From Erythrobacter sp. SG61-1L (GTDB taxonomy: Bacteria; Pseudomonadota; Alphaproteobacteria; Sphingomonadales; Sphingomonadaceae): a DNA stretch of 64,000 nucleotides. Made by a program: the position numbers and the translations under genes. Below the pieces are notes generated by a model that worked only from the letters and a program-made list of their open reading frames with translations, did not search any database and was not told the DNA's origin. The stretch is taken from positions 1,603,633 through 1,667,632 of the forward strand of contig NZ_JXQC01000003.1 of NCBI RefSeq assembly GCF_001305965.1, given 5' to 3'. This document shows, piece after piece, positions 35,270-43,629 of the stretch (within the stretch, counting starts at the first letter, position 1; each line of letters begins with the position of its first letter).

Positions 35270-36685
35270 GTGAGTACCGACGCGATTATCTCGCTCGAAC
35301 CGGCCACCGGCGTGGAACTGTGGCGGGGCACACCGGGCGACGTTGATGAAGCCGTGGCCCGCGCCCGCCGTGCATGGCCAACCTGGGCCGCCCTGCCCCT
35401 GGCAACCCGCATCGAAATGGTGCGCCGCTTCGCCAATGAGGTGCGCAAGGCGAACGAGGCCTTTGCCGAACTGATCGCGCGCGAAACAGGCAAGCCCTTG
35501 TGGGAAGCCCGCACCGAAGTAGAGGCCGTGATCAACAAGGTCGAGATTTCGATCCGCGCCTATGCGGAACGGACTGGCCAACGCAAATATGACAGCGCCC
35601 TGCAAGGCACCCAGGCCCTGCGCCACAAGCCGCATGGCGTGATGGCCGTGTTGGGGCCGTATAATTTCCCGGCTCATCTGCCAAATGGCCATATCGTGCC
35701 CGCGCTGATCGCGGGCAACGCCATTGTCTTCAAGCCAAGCGAGAAGACGCCAGCTGTTGGCGAATTTCTGGTGGGCTGCTTCCACCGTTCGGGCATTCCA
35801 CCCGAAGTGGTCCAGCTGCTGCTGGGCGGCCCGGACGAAGGCAAGGCAGTCGTCGCCCATCCCGGGGTGGACGGCGTGCTGTTCACCGGCTCGGCCAATG
35901 CCGGCATTGCGATCAACCGCAAGCTGGCCTCCAATCCAGGCAAGATCGTCGCGCTGGAAATGGGCGGCAACAACCCCATGGTGTTGTGGAACACTCCGCT
36001 GCTGGACGATGTCGCGGTGCTGGTAGTCCAATCCGCCTTCACCACCGCCGGCCAGCGCTGCACGGCCGGTCGGCGGCTGATCGTCAAATCCTCGCTCTAT
36101 GACGAGGCGATCGAGAAGATCGCCAAACTGTCTGACCGTATCGTGGTGGGCGCACCGTTTGACGATCCGGCTCCGTTCATGGGCCCGGTGATCGACAACA
36201 ACACGGCCGATCAACTGACCGAGAGCTTCCTCTACCTGATGTCGCAGGGCGGCAAGCCGATCCGCCACATGCGTCGCAAGCAGGACGATCTTCCGTTCCT
36301 TTCGCCCGCCATCATCGACGTCACCAAAATGCCGGAGCGACCGGACATCGAACTGTTCGGCCCGCTGCTGCAAGTGGTGAAGGTCGACGATTTCGACGAG
36401 GCGATCGCGGAAGCGAACAACACCCGTTTCGGCCTGTCGGCCTCGCTGATGGGAGGCACGCCGCAGGATTATAACCGCTTCTGGGCCAATATCCGCGCGG
36501 GGATCGTGAACTGGAACCGGCCTACAAATGGCGCTTCGTCCGAGGCACCGTTCGGTGGCGTCGGCCTTTCGGGCAATCATCGCCCGGCAGCCTTCTATGC
36601 GGCGGATTACTGCGCCTATCCGGTAGCCAGCGTAGAGATGGACCAGCCGCGTGCCAGCGTAGGCGTGGGCTTCAAGCCGAACTGA
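35270..36685 (+). CDS. astD: N-succinylglutamate 5-semialdehyde dehydrogenase AstD
   Basis: AstD oxidises N-succinylglutamate semialdehyde in the arginine succinyltransferase pathway. The 471-residue aldehyde dehydrogenase has GPYNFPAHLPNGHIVPALIAGN, the cofactor motif FTGSANAG, the catalytic glutamate of LEMGGNNPMVLW, the catalytic cysteine in AGQRCTAGRRL, and the closing NRPTNGASSEAPFGGVGLSGNHRP, which is distinctive of AstD. The start is the GTG at 35270. No other ast genes are in the window, so the pathway assignment rests on the sequence. Confidence 0.88.
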   Translation: MSTDAIISLEPATGVELWRGTPGDVDEAVARARRAWPTWAALPLATRIEMVRRFANEVRKANEAFAELIARETGKPLWEARTEVEAVINKVEISIRAYAERTGQRKYDSALQGTQALRHKPHGVMAVLGPYNFPAHLPNGHIVPALIAGNAIVFKPSEKTPAVGEFLVGCFHRSGIPPEVVQLLLGGPDEGKAVVAHPGVDGVLFTGSANAGIAINRKLASNPGKIVALEMGGNNPMVLWNTPLLDDVAVLVVQSAFTTAGQRCTAGRRLIVKSSLYDEAIEKIAKLSDRIVVGAPFDDPAPFMGPVIDNNTADQLTESFLYLMSQGGKPIRHMRRKQDDLPFLSPAIIDVTKMPERPDIELFGPLLQVVKVDDFDEAIAEANNTRFGLSASLMGGTPQDYNRFWANIRAGIVNWNRPTNGASSEAPFGGVGLSGNHRPAAFYAADYCAYPVASVEMDQPRASVGVGFKPN

Positions 36686-36690
36686 GGAAC

Positions 36691-36710
36691 GGCGGGGCAC
36701 GCGCCCCGCC
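36691..36710. terminator. Hairpin between convergent astD and lipoprotein genes
   Basis: GGCGGGGC (36691-36698) and GCCCCGCC (36703-36710) form a perfect 8-bp stem with an ACGC loop. It lies 5 bases after the astD stop and 6 bases before the stop of the convergent lipoprotein gene. There is no T-run on either side, so intrinsic termination would be weak. Confidence 0.45.
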
Positions 36711-36716
36711 CACCGG

Positions 36717-37448
36717 TCACTCGCCGTTGGTCACCAGGTCCACTTCGGTGCCGCCCTTGGCGCGCGAACGCGCATAGAGCACGAAGGATGCCTTGCCCTT
36801 CGTTCCGCCCAGAACGTCATCGCCATCTTCCTTCACGCGCTGAGCGGTGAAGCCCGAAGCGGTCGCGCGGGTGTAATAGAAGTCGATCACGTCATCGAGC
36901 GGGACAGCGGTGACATAATTGATCACTCGCAGCGCACAGGCGCCTTCATCCGTGCCTGCTGCTTCCTGCACCGCTCCTTGCGGATAGACAGGGAAAGTGG
37001 CTGGAAGCCTTGCCGCCCAATCCATCGTATACTGCGCCCGGTCGGCGCAATTACCATTCCTGCCGGGCGCGGCGGCCGCGCGGCTTGCCACGGCGAGCGC
37101 GGAGCCTTCCGGCAGCTTGCCCGCAACCGCCTGCGCGGCCGGAGCCTTCCTGAGCTTTCCCGGACCGCCGAGAAGCTTCAGCGCATCCGTGCGAGCGCGC
37201 TCGATGGCTTCGGGGCTGGTCATTTCCGGGGGAAGCGCTCCATCGCCCAGACCCGCCGAGACTGCGGAATTGGCCTGGTTCTGGCCGGCAAGGTCCGGAT
37301 CGACCATGATCTCCTCACCAAGGGCGGATGCAACTTCGGCATCGGCGGTTCCCTTGGGAGTTTCAGTTCCATCGTCCTTGCCGCCGCATGCCGCCAGAGC
37401 CAGCGCGGGCACGAGTGCAAGAATGGCGAGCGGCGGCTTGCATAGCAT
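36717..37448 (-). CDS. Hypothetical lipoprotein
   Basis: This 243-residue protein has a lipoprotein signal (LAILALVPALALAAC, then GGKDD). The middle is low-complexity and acidic or alanine-rich. The C-terminal half looks folded, with cysteines in GNCADRAQYTMDWAARLPATFPVYP and DEGACALRVINYVTAVPLDDVIDFYYTRAT; the two cysteines may pair. I do not recognise the family. GGGGAGAA precedes the ATG. It is divergent from the structured region upstream of rarD. Confidence 0.75.
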   Translation of the reverse strand: MLCKPPLAILALVPALALAACGGKDDGTETPKGTADAEVASALGEEIMVDPDLAGQNQANSAVSAGLGDGALPPEMTSPEAIERARTDALKLLGGPGKLRKAPAAQAVAGKLPEGSALAVASRAAAAPGRNGNCADRAQYTMDWAARLPATFPVYPQGAVQEAAGTDEGACALRVINYVTAVPLDDVIDFYYTRATASGFTAQRVKEDGDDVLGGTKGKASFVLYARSRAKGGTEVDLVTNGE

Positions 37449-37599
37449 GACGTGAATTCTCCCCGATAAGGCTTAAGGGCGATTTAGAGGAATTATCGTG
37501 TTTGCCGATGGAGTTAAGCGCCTTGTCCCGCATCGGGAAAGTCTTTGCAGCAAACCTTACGAGCAGCGCGAGCGACCACCATGTCGGGATAGAAAGCCC

Positions 37600-37788
37600 C
37601 TCAAAGGACGAGGCGCCCGTCCCGGCTCATGCGTACCGGGAGGGCGCCTATCTATTGGTCTCCCGGGGACAATGCGGAGACCCTAGGCCGGCCAGGAGCG
37701 GGGGGAGACTACCGGCCCGATGCGGACCGCCCTCTCGACGGTCCTCTTCTTGTCAGCCCTGAATGGGGTTGGCCGACAAGTGTTTTTG
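37600..37788 (+). ncRNA. Candidate structured RNA or leader of unknown class
   Basis: Five consecutive hairpins can be drawn. H1 pairs 37612-37625 with 37636-37648 (13 bp with one bulge). H2 is GGTCTCC/GGAGACC at 37657-37663 and 37676-37682. H3 is GGCCGG/CCGGCC at 37686-37691 and 37712-37717. H4 is GGACCG/CGGTCC at 37724-37729 and 37739-37744. H5 is the terminator stem CTTGTC/GACAAG at 37749-37780. Loops of H2, H3 and H5 are purine-rich, with GGGG or GGAG runs that look like Shine-Dalgarno sequences. It does not match the conserved cores of 6S, SRP, RNase P, tmRNA or the common riboswitches that I know. It could be a free small RNA or an attenuating leader of rarD; the strand is set by the T-run. 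Confidence 0.35.
37749..37788 (+). terminator. Intrinsic terminator upstream of rarD
   Basis: The stem CTTGTC-a-GCC pairs with GGC-c-GACAAG around a GGGG-containing loop, followed by TGTTTTTG. It ends about 145 bases before the rarD ATG, so it would end an upstream RNA rather than a protein gene. Confidence 0.6.
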
Positions 37789-37933
37789 TACACCTTCGAT
37801 TCTTAACCGCGGACAACCACGCAATTCCGCCTACGCACCCACAGGACGGGAAGCTTGCGACCGCTTGCCCCGCAACCTAAACACCTGCCGACGCAGGCAA
37901 ACGAGGCGGCAAACGCCCGGGAACACCAATCGC

Positions 37934-38842
37934 ATGGCGAATGATTCGCACCACAGCCACCAGATCGACGGATTGGCCTTCGCGCTGGGATCGCATGCGA
38001 TCTGGGGCATCATGCCGCTCTATCTCGGGCTGGTGCACGATGTGCCATCTATCGAATTCGTGGCATGGCGCATCATCTTCACTCTTCCCCTTTGCACAGC
38101 CGTGATCGCATGGCGCGGCCAGTGGGGCGAATTGCGCGCCGCTTTTTCTCAGCGCAGATCCGTTCTGGCCCTGCTGGCCAGTTCAGCGATGATCGGCATC
38201 AACTGGGTGCTTTACGTCGTCGCGATCCAGACGGACCACGTCTATGCGGCCAGCCTTGGCTATTACATTCTGCCTTTGGTTATGATGCTGCTGGGGCTGG
38301 CGGTGCTGAAAGAACGGCTTAGCGGGCCGCAATGGGGCGCTGTCGCGCTGGCTGCCGTTGGCGTGGCCCTGCTGGCCGCAGGGGCGCTCAGCACCCTGCT
38401 GTTCAGCCTGACCATGGCGGTAACTTTCGGGCTATACGGCCTGATCCGCAAGACGGTGAATGTTGGCCCCATCGTGGGGCTGATGGTGGAAACCCTGCTG
38501 CTGATCCTGCCTGCTGTCGCCATTGCCGGCTGGTATGCGGGCCAACCGGCGGGATCGTCCATGTTGCAGGGTTGGCCCCTTGCCGGTGCCATCGCGCTTG
38601 GCGGGCCGATGACGGCAGTGCCGCTGATGCTGTTTGCCACGGCAGCCCGGCGGATGGACTATACGCTGATCGGCTTCCTGCAATTCCTTTCGCCCACCAT
38701 CGTCTTCCTGCTGGGCCTGCTCTGGTTCCACGAGCCGCTGAAGCCCGCACAGTTGGGCTGCTTCGTGATGATCTGGGCAGCCATGGCCCTGTTCGTGTGG
38801 GATCTGTTCCTGCGGCGAAGGAAGCTGCCCCGCCCTGCCTGA
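37934..38842 (+). CDS. rarD: EamA family transporter RarD
   Basis: This 302-residue inner-membrane protein has about ten hydrophobic segments in the two-repeat EamA (drug/metabolite transporter) arrangement. Typical RarD stretches are AIWGIMPLYLGLVHDVPSIEFVAWRIIF at the N-terminus, GINWVLYVVAIQTDHVYAASLGYYI, and TLIGFLQFLSPTIVFLLGLLWFHEPL near the end. The substrate of RarD is not known. The ATG at 37934 (MANDSHH) was chosen because the upstream extension is Arg/Cys-rich and unlike the family. Its mRNA leader may include the hairpin array. Confidence 0.9.
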   Translation: MANDSHHSHQIDGLAFALGSHAIWGIMPLYLGLVHDVPSIEFVAWRIIFTLPLCTAVIAWRGQWGELRAAFSQRRSVLALLASSAMIGINWVLYVVAIQTDHVYAASLGYYILPLVMMLLGLAVLKERLSGPQWGAVALAAVGVALLAAGALSTLLFSLTMAVTFGLYGLIRKTVNVGPIVGLMVETLLLILPAVAIAGWYAGQPAGSSMLQGWPLAGAIALGGPMTAVPLMLFATAARRMDYTLIGFLQFLSPTIVFLLGLLWFHEPLKPAQLGCFVMIWAAMALFVWDLFLRRRKLPRPA

Positions 38843-38861
38843 TTTACCCGGCCCTGATCCC

Positions 38862-39905
38862 TCAGCCCAGGAAACGCCAGCCCAGCGTCTGCCCGCCATG
38901 GAACGGCACGATAGGCGTGCCGTTGGCATCGAGCACTTCTGGCACTTCCACAGGCGCCTTCTCCAGCGTCACCGTGCCTTCATTGAGCGGCAGGCCGTAG
39001 AAACGCGGGCCGTGTTCGGAAGCGAAAGCTTCGAACCGGTCCAGCGCACGCTCTTCCTCGAACACCGCAAGATAGCTTTCCAGGGCGAAAGGCGCATTGA
39101 AGATGCCCGCACAGCCGCAGGAGGCTTCCTTCAGATGCTTCGCGTGCGGCGCCGTATCCGTGCCGAGAAAATATTTGGGCGAACCGCTGGTGGCGGCGCG
39201 ACGCAACGCGAGACGGTGCTTTTCGCGCTTGGCGACCGGCAGGCAATAGGCATGTGGGCGGATGCCGCCGACCAGCATGGCATTGCGGTTGATATGAAGG
39301 TGTTGCGGCGTGATCGTAGCTGCCACGTTTGGCCCGGTCGCGTCCACGAAAGCCACCGCTTCCTCAGTCGTCACATGTTCGAGCACGACCTTCAGGTCCG
39401 GCAGAGTCAGCACGAGATCCGCCAGAATCTGTTCGATGAACACGGCCTCGCGATCGAAGATGTCGATGTCGGCATCGGTTACCTCGCCATGAAGCAGCAG
39501 CGGCATGCCGATTTCCTGCATCTTCTCGAAGACAGGCAGGAGGTTCGCGACATTGCTGACCCCGCGCGCGGAATTGGTCGTCGCATTGGCAGGATAGAGC
39601 TTGGCCGCGGTGAACACACCCTCGGCATGGCCGCGCGCCAATTCTGCCGGGTCGGTATCGTCGGTGAGATAGGCCGTCATCAGCGGCGTGAAATCCATCC
39701 CTTCCGGAACGGCGGCAAGGATGTGCTCCCGATATGCAATTGCTTCAGCCACGTTCACTACCGGCGGCGTGAGATTGGGCATCACGATCGCGCGGGCAAA
39801 CTGGCGCGCCGTATAGGGCAGAACGCCTTGCATCACCGCACCGTCACGCAGGTGAATGTGCCAGTCATCGGGGCGGCGGATCGTTATCGCGGTGGAGTCG
39901 GCCAT
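38862..39905 (-). CDS. pyrC: Dihydroorotase PyrC
   Basis: PyrC closes carbamoyl aspartate to dihydroorotate in pyrimidine synthesis. The 347-residue protein is the type II (E. coli-like) enzyme: metal ligands in [10 protein letters not shown], the carboxylated lysine in [13 protein letters not shown], histidines in LLHGEV and [15 protein letters not shown], and the catalytic aspartate in FLGTDTAPH. It converges with rarD. pyrE is at 60.5 kb, so these pyrimidine genes are not clustered. Confidence 0.95.
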   Translation of the reverse strand: MADSTAITIRRPDDWHIHLRDGAVMQGVLPYTARQFARAIVMPNLTPPVVNVAEAIAYREHILAAVPEGMDFTPLMTAYLTDDTDPAELARGHAEGVFTAAKLYPANATTNSARGVSNVANLLPVFEKMQEIGMPLLLHGEVTDADIDIFDREAVFIEQILADLVLTLPDLKVVLEHVTTEEAVAFVDATGPNVAATITPQHLHINRNAMLVGGIRPHAYCLPVAKREKHRLALRRAATSGSPKYFLGTDTAPHAKHLKEASCGCAGIFNAPFALESYLAVFEEERALDRFEAFASEHGPRFYGLPLNEGTVTLEKAPVEVPEVLDANGTPIVPFHGGQTLGWRFLG

Positions 39906-39950
39906 GCCTGCCCCCTATCGTTTCGCGGCCCGCGCCGCTAGCAGCTTCGC

Positions 39951-40454
39951 ATGAGCGACGAATTCGAGACCGGAACGCGCGACTGGCAGGCCGAACGGCT
40001 GCTAGTGGAAGCCCATGCAGGGTTTGAGCGCATCGAAATGATCGCCGCGAGCTTTAGCCGCCTTACCGGGCGAAATCTCGTTCCGCCCGGCGGTGACCTG
40101 CCCGATACTTTGTGGAACCTGCCGGCCGTAGTGGTTGCCCATGGGACAGAGGCCGATCCGATCTTCTTCTACGCCAATTGTGCGGCGCTCAGCCTGTTCG
40201 AATTTCCGGCAGCGGAATTCATCCGCCTGCCCTCGCGCCTTTCCGCAAAGCCCCTTGCGCGCGAAGAACGCGCGCGCATGCTGGCTCAGGTGACCGAACG
40301 CGGTTTCATCGACGATTATGCCGGAGTGCGCACCGCCCGATCCGGAGGGGGCTTCCGGATCGAGCGGGCGTCGGTTTGGAACCTCTTCGACCCGAAGGGC
40401 TCCGCTGGCGGGCAGGCGGCCTGTTTCGACCGCTGGCACCCACTAGAACTCTGA
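39951..40454 (+). CDS. MEKHLA domain protein
   Basis: This 167-residue protein matches the stand-alone MEKHLA domain, a PAS-related sensor fold. It has FFYANCAALSLFEFPAAEFIRLPSRLSA, then EERARMLAQVTERGFIDDYAGVR and GGGFRIERASVWNLFDPKG. Its role in bacteria is unknown. It is divergent from pyrC (45 bases between starts) and converges with the PilZ gene. Confidence 0.85.
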   Translation: MSDEFETGTRDWQAERLLVEAHAGFERIEMIAASFSRLTGRNLVPPGGDLPDTLWNLPAVVVAHGTEADPIFFYANCAALSLFEFPAAEFIRLPSRLSAKPLAREERARMLAQVTERGFIDDYAGVRTARSGGGFRIERASVWNLFDPKGSAGGQAACFDRWHPLEL

Positions 40455-40470
40455 ACGCGTTCGCCGTCTC

Positions 40471-41154
40471 TCAGGCGGTCTTGCGTTCACAGGTGGCGCA
40501 ACCTTCCGCCTGGCAGAAGATCGCCCAGCGCGCCAATTCCTCGAAGCCGACGGGCCGGATGAAGTTCAACCCGGCAACATTCAGCTGCGACCAGCGCACT
40601 ACCGCTTTGCGCGGCTCCATTCCCGGCAACATCACGGTCACCTCGTCACCGGGGCGCACCGTGGGAATTACCGCCTTGATGCCGCGCTGGGAGATGTCTC
40701 TCACCTCCAGCTTGATGCGGACATCGCCAAGCAGCGCTTCGCCGTCACACTGGATCGGAAGGCGAGGCGCACGGTTGAGCTGGCTCTCCACATGGGTGCT
40801 GCCCATGTTCTTGAGCGCAGCGGCCAGATCGATTTCCTCATCGAACTGGACACCGATCTTACCTTCCTTCGACCAGGCGACCTTACCGCTCACCACATGG
40901 CCCGGCATGAACTGCACGCTCACTGCCTCGCCAATGGCAAAATCTGCATATGCCACGCCCATCATCCCGCTGGGGGACAAATTGCGTAGCAGGCAGAAGC
41001 CGGTAAACCCGTCAGCCTCAAGCAGAACCGGACGATAAACAGCAGTAGTCCGACCGTCTCTCCGACGATCTTCCGACTCCTGCCCGTCTGTCTGGTTTGC
41101 TTCTGCTTCCATTCCTTGCCGTTTAATCACGCGATTGAAAAGCTGCGCGCCCAT
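40471..41154 (-). CDS. Tandem PilZ domain protein
   Basis: This 227-residue protein has two PilZ-like segments. The first begins near residue 30 with RRRDGRTTAVYRPVLL and NLSPSGMMG. The second has RAPRLPIQCDGEALLG, VRDISQRGIKAVIP and VVRWSQLNVAGLNFIRP. The first segment has the RxxxR element (RRRDGR) for c-di-GMP binding but no exact D/NxSxxG, since it reads NLSPSG; the second has DISQRG. The C-terminal tail has a cysteine pair, CATC. The ATG at 41154 follows a very strong GGGGGGAA site and is preferred over one 54 bases upstream. It is divergent from a LysR gene. Confidence 0.82.
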   Translation of the reverse strand: MGAQLFNRVIKRQGMEAEANQTDGQESEDRRRDGRTTAVYRPVLLEADGFTGFCLLRNLSPSGMMGVAYADFAIGEAVSVQFMPGHVVSGKVAWSKEGKIGVQFDEEIDLAAALKNMGSTHVESQLNRAPRLPIQCDGEALLGDVRIKLEVRDISQRGIKAVIPTVRPGDEVTVMLPGMEPRKAVVRWSQLNVAGLNFIRPVGFEELARWAIFCQAEGCATCERKTA

Positions 41155-41238
41155 ATTGGTTCCCCCCACTTCGAGGCAACACATCCCAAAGTGATGACAA
41201 ATCATCACTGAAAAGTTATAACCGACTAATCCAATCTC

Positions 41239-42213
41239 ATGCCCGGGCTGCCTTTCACTCTCCGCCAGCTCGAAATATTCGAGCTGCTCTGCAGATTGCG
41301 GAGCTTCCGGCTCGTGGGCGATGAATTGGGAATATCGCAGGCATCGGTTAGCAACCAGTTGAAAGCGCTGGAAAATCAGCTTGGCACCCGATTGCTCTCG
41401 CGAGAGCCGGGGAAAAAGCCGCTATTAACCACTGAAGGCGCCGCATTTCTGGCAGATTTGGGCGAATTCTGGCGCTCCGCGGAACAGCTTGCAACCCATC
41501 GCCGTCCTGGCGGAACGTCGCCTCCGGGCGAATTACGCCTCAAAGTTATGATCGGAAATTACATTCTGAAGGATTGCGTCCGGCCCAAACTCGACAGTTT
41601 TGTGGAGGCGCATCCGGCGATTCATCTGGATTTCGTTTCTCCCACGATTTCCGATCTACCGAGCCAGGTTGTCGAACGCGATCAGTACGATCTCGCCCTG
41701 TTTCAGGAGCAGTTGGGTCGGCCAATGGCGCCGGGCATGCGCGAACTTGCCCGGATTCGCTGCGGCGTTTTCGGCCACCGCAGTTTTCTCAAGGGCAAGA
41801 ATCGCCTGCTGACGACGGAAGAAGCGAGCGCGCTACCTTTCGTCCTGCCTCCAGCAGGCACGCCCTACGAGAATCTGGTTCTATCCCTATTGGCAAAGGC
41901 CGGGATCAAGCCGCGGACGATTGCCGGGCGCACCCAATATTTCGATGTCATGTCCGCCATGTTCGAACGCGGCAATTGCGTTGGTGCCACGCTGGAGCCA
42001 ATCCTGCGCAACGAACATCGCAACGTAGCGCTGCTCTTCCCGCTGGAGGACTGGCGGCTGGTCTATTATCGCAATCCCCAGCGTAGCGAGCCGGAGATTC
42101 AAGCTGTGGAGGATTTTCTGATCTCCTCTGTGCTCGAAGATCCTGATTACCCGACCCTATCCCGGCCTTCTGGCGGTGGCCGCAGGAGCATGGAAAGGCT
42201 GCTGGGGGATTGA
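41239..42213 (+). CDS. LysR family transcriptional regulator
   Basis: This 324-residue protein has the N-terminal LysR helix-turn-helix (FTLRQLEIFELLCRLRSFRLVGDELGISQASVSNQLKALE, residues 6-45) and a substrate-binding domain with SSTISDLPSQV-type first strand (FVSPTISDLPSQVVE). The effector is unknown. It is divergent from the PilZ gene, but LysR genes often regulate such neighbours, so that gene is the first candidate target. The ygfZ gene follows after 30 bases. Confidence 0.9.
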   Translation: MPGLPFTLRQLEIFELLCRLRSFRLVGDELGISQASVSNQLKALENQLGTRLLSREPGKKPLLTTEGAAFLADLGEFWRSAEQLATHRRPGGTSPPGELRLKVMIGNYILKDCVRPKLDSFVEAHPAIHLDFVSPTISDLPSQVVERDQYDLALFQEQLGRPMAPGMRELARIRCGVFGHRSFLKGKNRLLTTEEASALPFVLPPAGTPYENLVLSLLAKAGIKPRTIAGRTQYFDVMSAMFERGNCVGATLEPILRNEHRNVALLFPLEDWRLVYYRNPQRSEPEIQAVEDFLISSVLEDPDYPTLSRPSGGGRRSMERLLGD

Positions 42214-42243
42214 TTTTCCCATCCGCGCCGCCACCTTCACAGC

Positions 42244-42996
42244 ATGGCACAGACCCGGCTCTTCTCTCGCGCACTCGTCAGGCTCACTCCACTGGAAGAA
42301 GGCGAGGATGTTAGGGGCTTCCTGCAAGGACTGGTCACGAACGATGTCACCGGCCTTCTGCCAGTCTGGGCTGGCCTGCTGAGTGCGCAGGGCAAGGCCA
42401 TGTTCGATTTCCTCGTCTGGCCGGATGGCGACGGGCTGCTGCTCGATTGTGAGGCCGACGCGGCGGACGATCTGGCAAGGCGCCTTTCGCTCTACCGCCT
42501 GCGGCGCAAGATCGCGATCGAGCGCGACGATGCCCACGGCGTCCATTGGGAACCCGCGCCCGGAGACGGGGGCGCGCGCGATCCGAGATTGCTGGCGCTT
42601 GGTCAGCGCTGGATCGCGCCTGTTTCCGAAGATGACGAAAGCGCGGACGCTGCCTGGCTGGCCCATCGCCTGTCGCTCGGCGTGCCGGAAGGTCGGGCGG
42701 AGTTGGGCGACATATTGTGGCTGGAAACCAACGCCGCAGAACTGAACGGCGTGAGCTTCAGTAAGGGTTGTTATGTCGGGCAGGAGAACACTGCCCGGAT
42801 GAACTGGCGCCAGAAGGTCAATCGTAGGCTGACAGTAGTCCCGCTGGACCGCTCGGACGAAAGCCGGCGCCGTATTGCCTATCCTGACCTGGGCATGGCC
42901 GTCGATCACTTGCGGATCGAGGCGATGGATTCTTCCACGCTGCCCGCATGGCAAGCGCAAGCCATCGCCACCGACGAAGAGGTTTCAGAGGGCTAA
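42244..42996 (+). CDS. ygfZ: Folate-binding Fe-S cluster repair protein YgfZ
   Basis: YgfZ helps maintain iron-sulfur enzymes. The 250-residue protein is GcvT-like, with FLQGLVTNDVTGL near residue 26, LLSAQGKAMFDFLV near 45, and the diagnostic K174-G-C176-Y-V-G-Q-E motif. It is shorter than the E. coli protein, lacking part of the last barrel. It converges with a TetR gene with overlapping stops. The window holds Fe-S proteins (MutY, SoxR, MoaA) that could depend on it. Confidence 0.9.
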   Translation: MAQTRLFSRALVRLTPLEEGEDVRGFLQGLVTNDVTGLLPVWAGLLSAQGKAMFDFLVWPDGDGLLLDCEADAADDLARRLSLYRLRRKIAIERDDAHGVHWEPAPGDGGARDPRLLALGQRWIAPVSEDDESADAAWLAHRLSLGVPEGRAELGDILWLETNAAELNGVSFSKGCYVGQENTARMNWRQKVNRRLTVVPLDRSDESRRRIAYPDLGMAVDHLRIEAMDSSTLPAWQAQAIATDEEVSEG

Positions 42997-43598
42997 TCGG
43001 CGGTTTTGCTCTGCTTCCCACTAAGCTGGGCAAGCAACAGGGCTTCTGCGTGAGCCCTTGCAGATCCGCGCGGCAGGCCGAGCGAGGCCGCCATACGCTC
43101 GCCCATCAGCGCATCACCCAGCGCCAGCAGCACCAGCGTCAGCGTGGTCTGGCGGACGGACGCCGCCTCGTCCGCATGATCCGCATCCTGCGGTGTCAGC
43201 TCATCCACCAATGCGTGGATGGATTCGATCACCGGATCGAGCGCGTCTTCATTGCCTGAAGCAAGCATCCAGCTTGCCAGTGCCCCCGCCCCGCCAATGT
43301 CGAACGCATCGAAAGTCAGATCCACCACGTCGCGCGGACTGCCTTCGCCACTGCGGGTAGCACGCACTGCGTCGGCAATGGTTTGGCAAACAGTCTCCGC
43401 CAGATAGCCGCCAAGGGCGCGCTGCAATCCGGCGGCTGACCCGAAATGGTGAAGGAGATTGGCGTGCGTCCTGCCAATTCTGGCAGCCACGGCCTTGAGC
43501 GTCACGCTCTGCGGGCCGGCCTCGATCAACTGAGCGCGCGCGGCCTCCAGCGCGGCGAGGCGGCTTTCCTCGGGAGTCAGGCGTTTCCTTGTTGACAT
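42993..43598 (-). CDS. TetR family transcriptional regulator
   Basis: This 201-residue protein has the TetR helix-turn-helix at residues 31-55 (VTLKAVAARIGRTHANLLHHFGSAAGL). The C-terminal half is helical without a diagnostic motif. It is divergent from the metal-dependent hydrolase gene with 31 bases between start codons, so the shared AT-rich spacer must hold both promoters and probably the operator. Confidence 0.88.
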   Translation of the reverse strand: MSTRKRLTPEESRLAALEAARAQLIEAGPQSVTLKAVAARIGRTHANLLHHFGSAAGLQRALGGYLAETVCQTIADAVRATRSGEGSPRDVVDLTFDAFDIGGAGALASWMLASGNEDALDPVIESIHALVDELTPQDADHADEAASVRQTTLTLVLLALGDALMGERMAASLGLPRGSARAHAEALLLAQLSGKQSKTAD

Positions 43599-43629
43599 AA
43601 TGGTAAGCTAATCCGGTGATAATCTGAAC

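Larger units (their letters stand above)
37449..37933. other. Intergenic region rich in strong hairpins upstream of rarD
   Basis: No convincing open frame is seen in these 485 bases. The right-hand 190 bases hold a row of five strong stem-loops, the last followed by a T-run (see the ncRNA and terminator entries). The left 130 bases contain the lipoprotein promoter region and a small CCCG-cat-CGGG hairpin. Between the terminator and the rarD ATG are about 145 bases with no clear signal. Confidence 0.6.

Noticed and set aside
36717..37448. Assignment of the lipoprotein to a known family
   Set aside because: The lipobox is clear, but I could not match the C-terminal domain to any family from memory, so it is left as hypothetical.
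37600..37788. Identification as 6S RNA, SRP RNA, RNase P RNA, tmRNA or cobalamin/TPP/FMN riboswitch
   Set aside because: None of the conserved cores I know for these classes is present; the row of separate hairpins does not match their overall folds.
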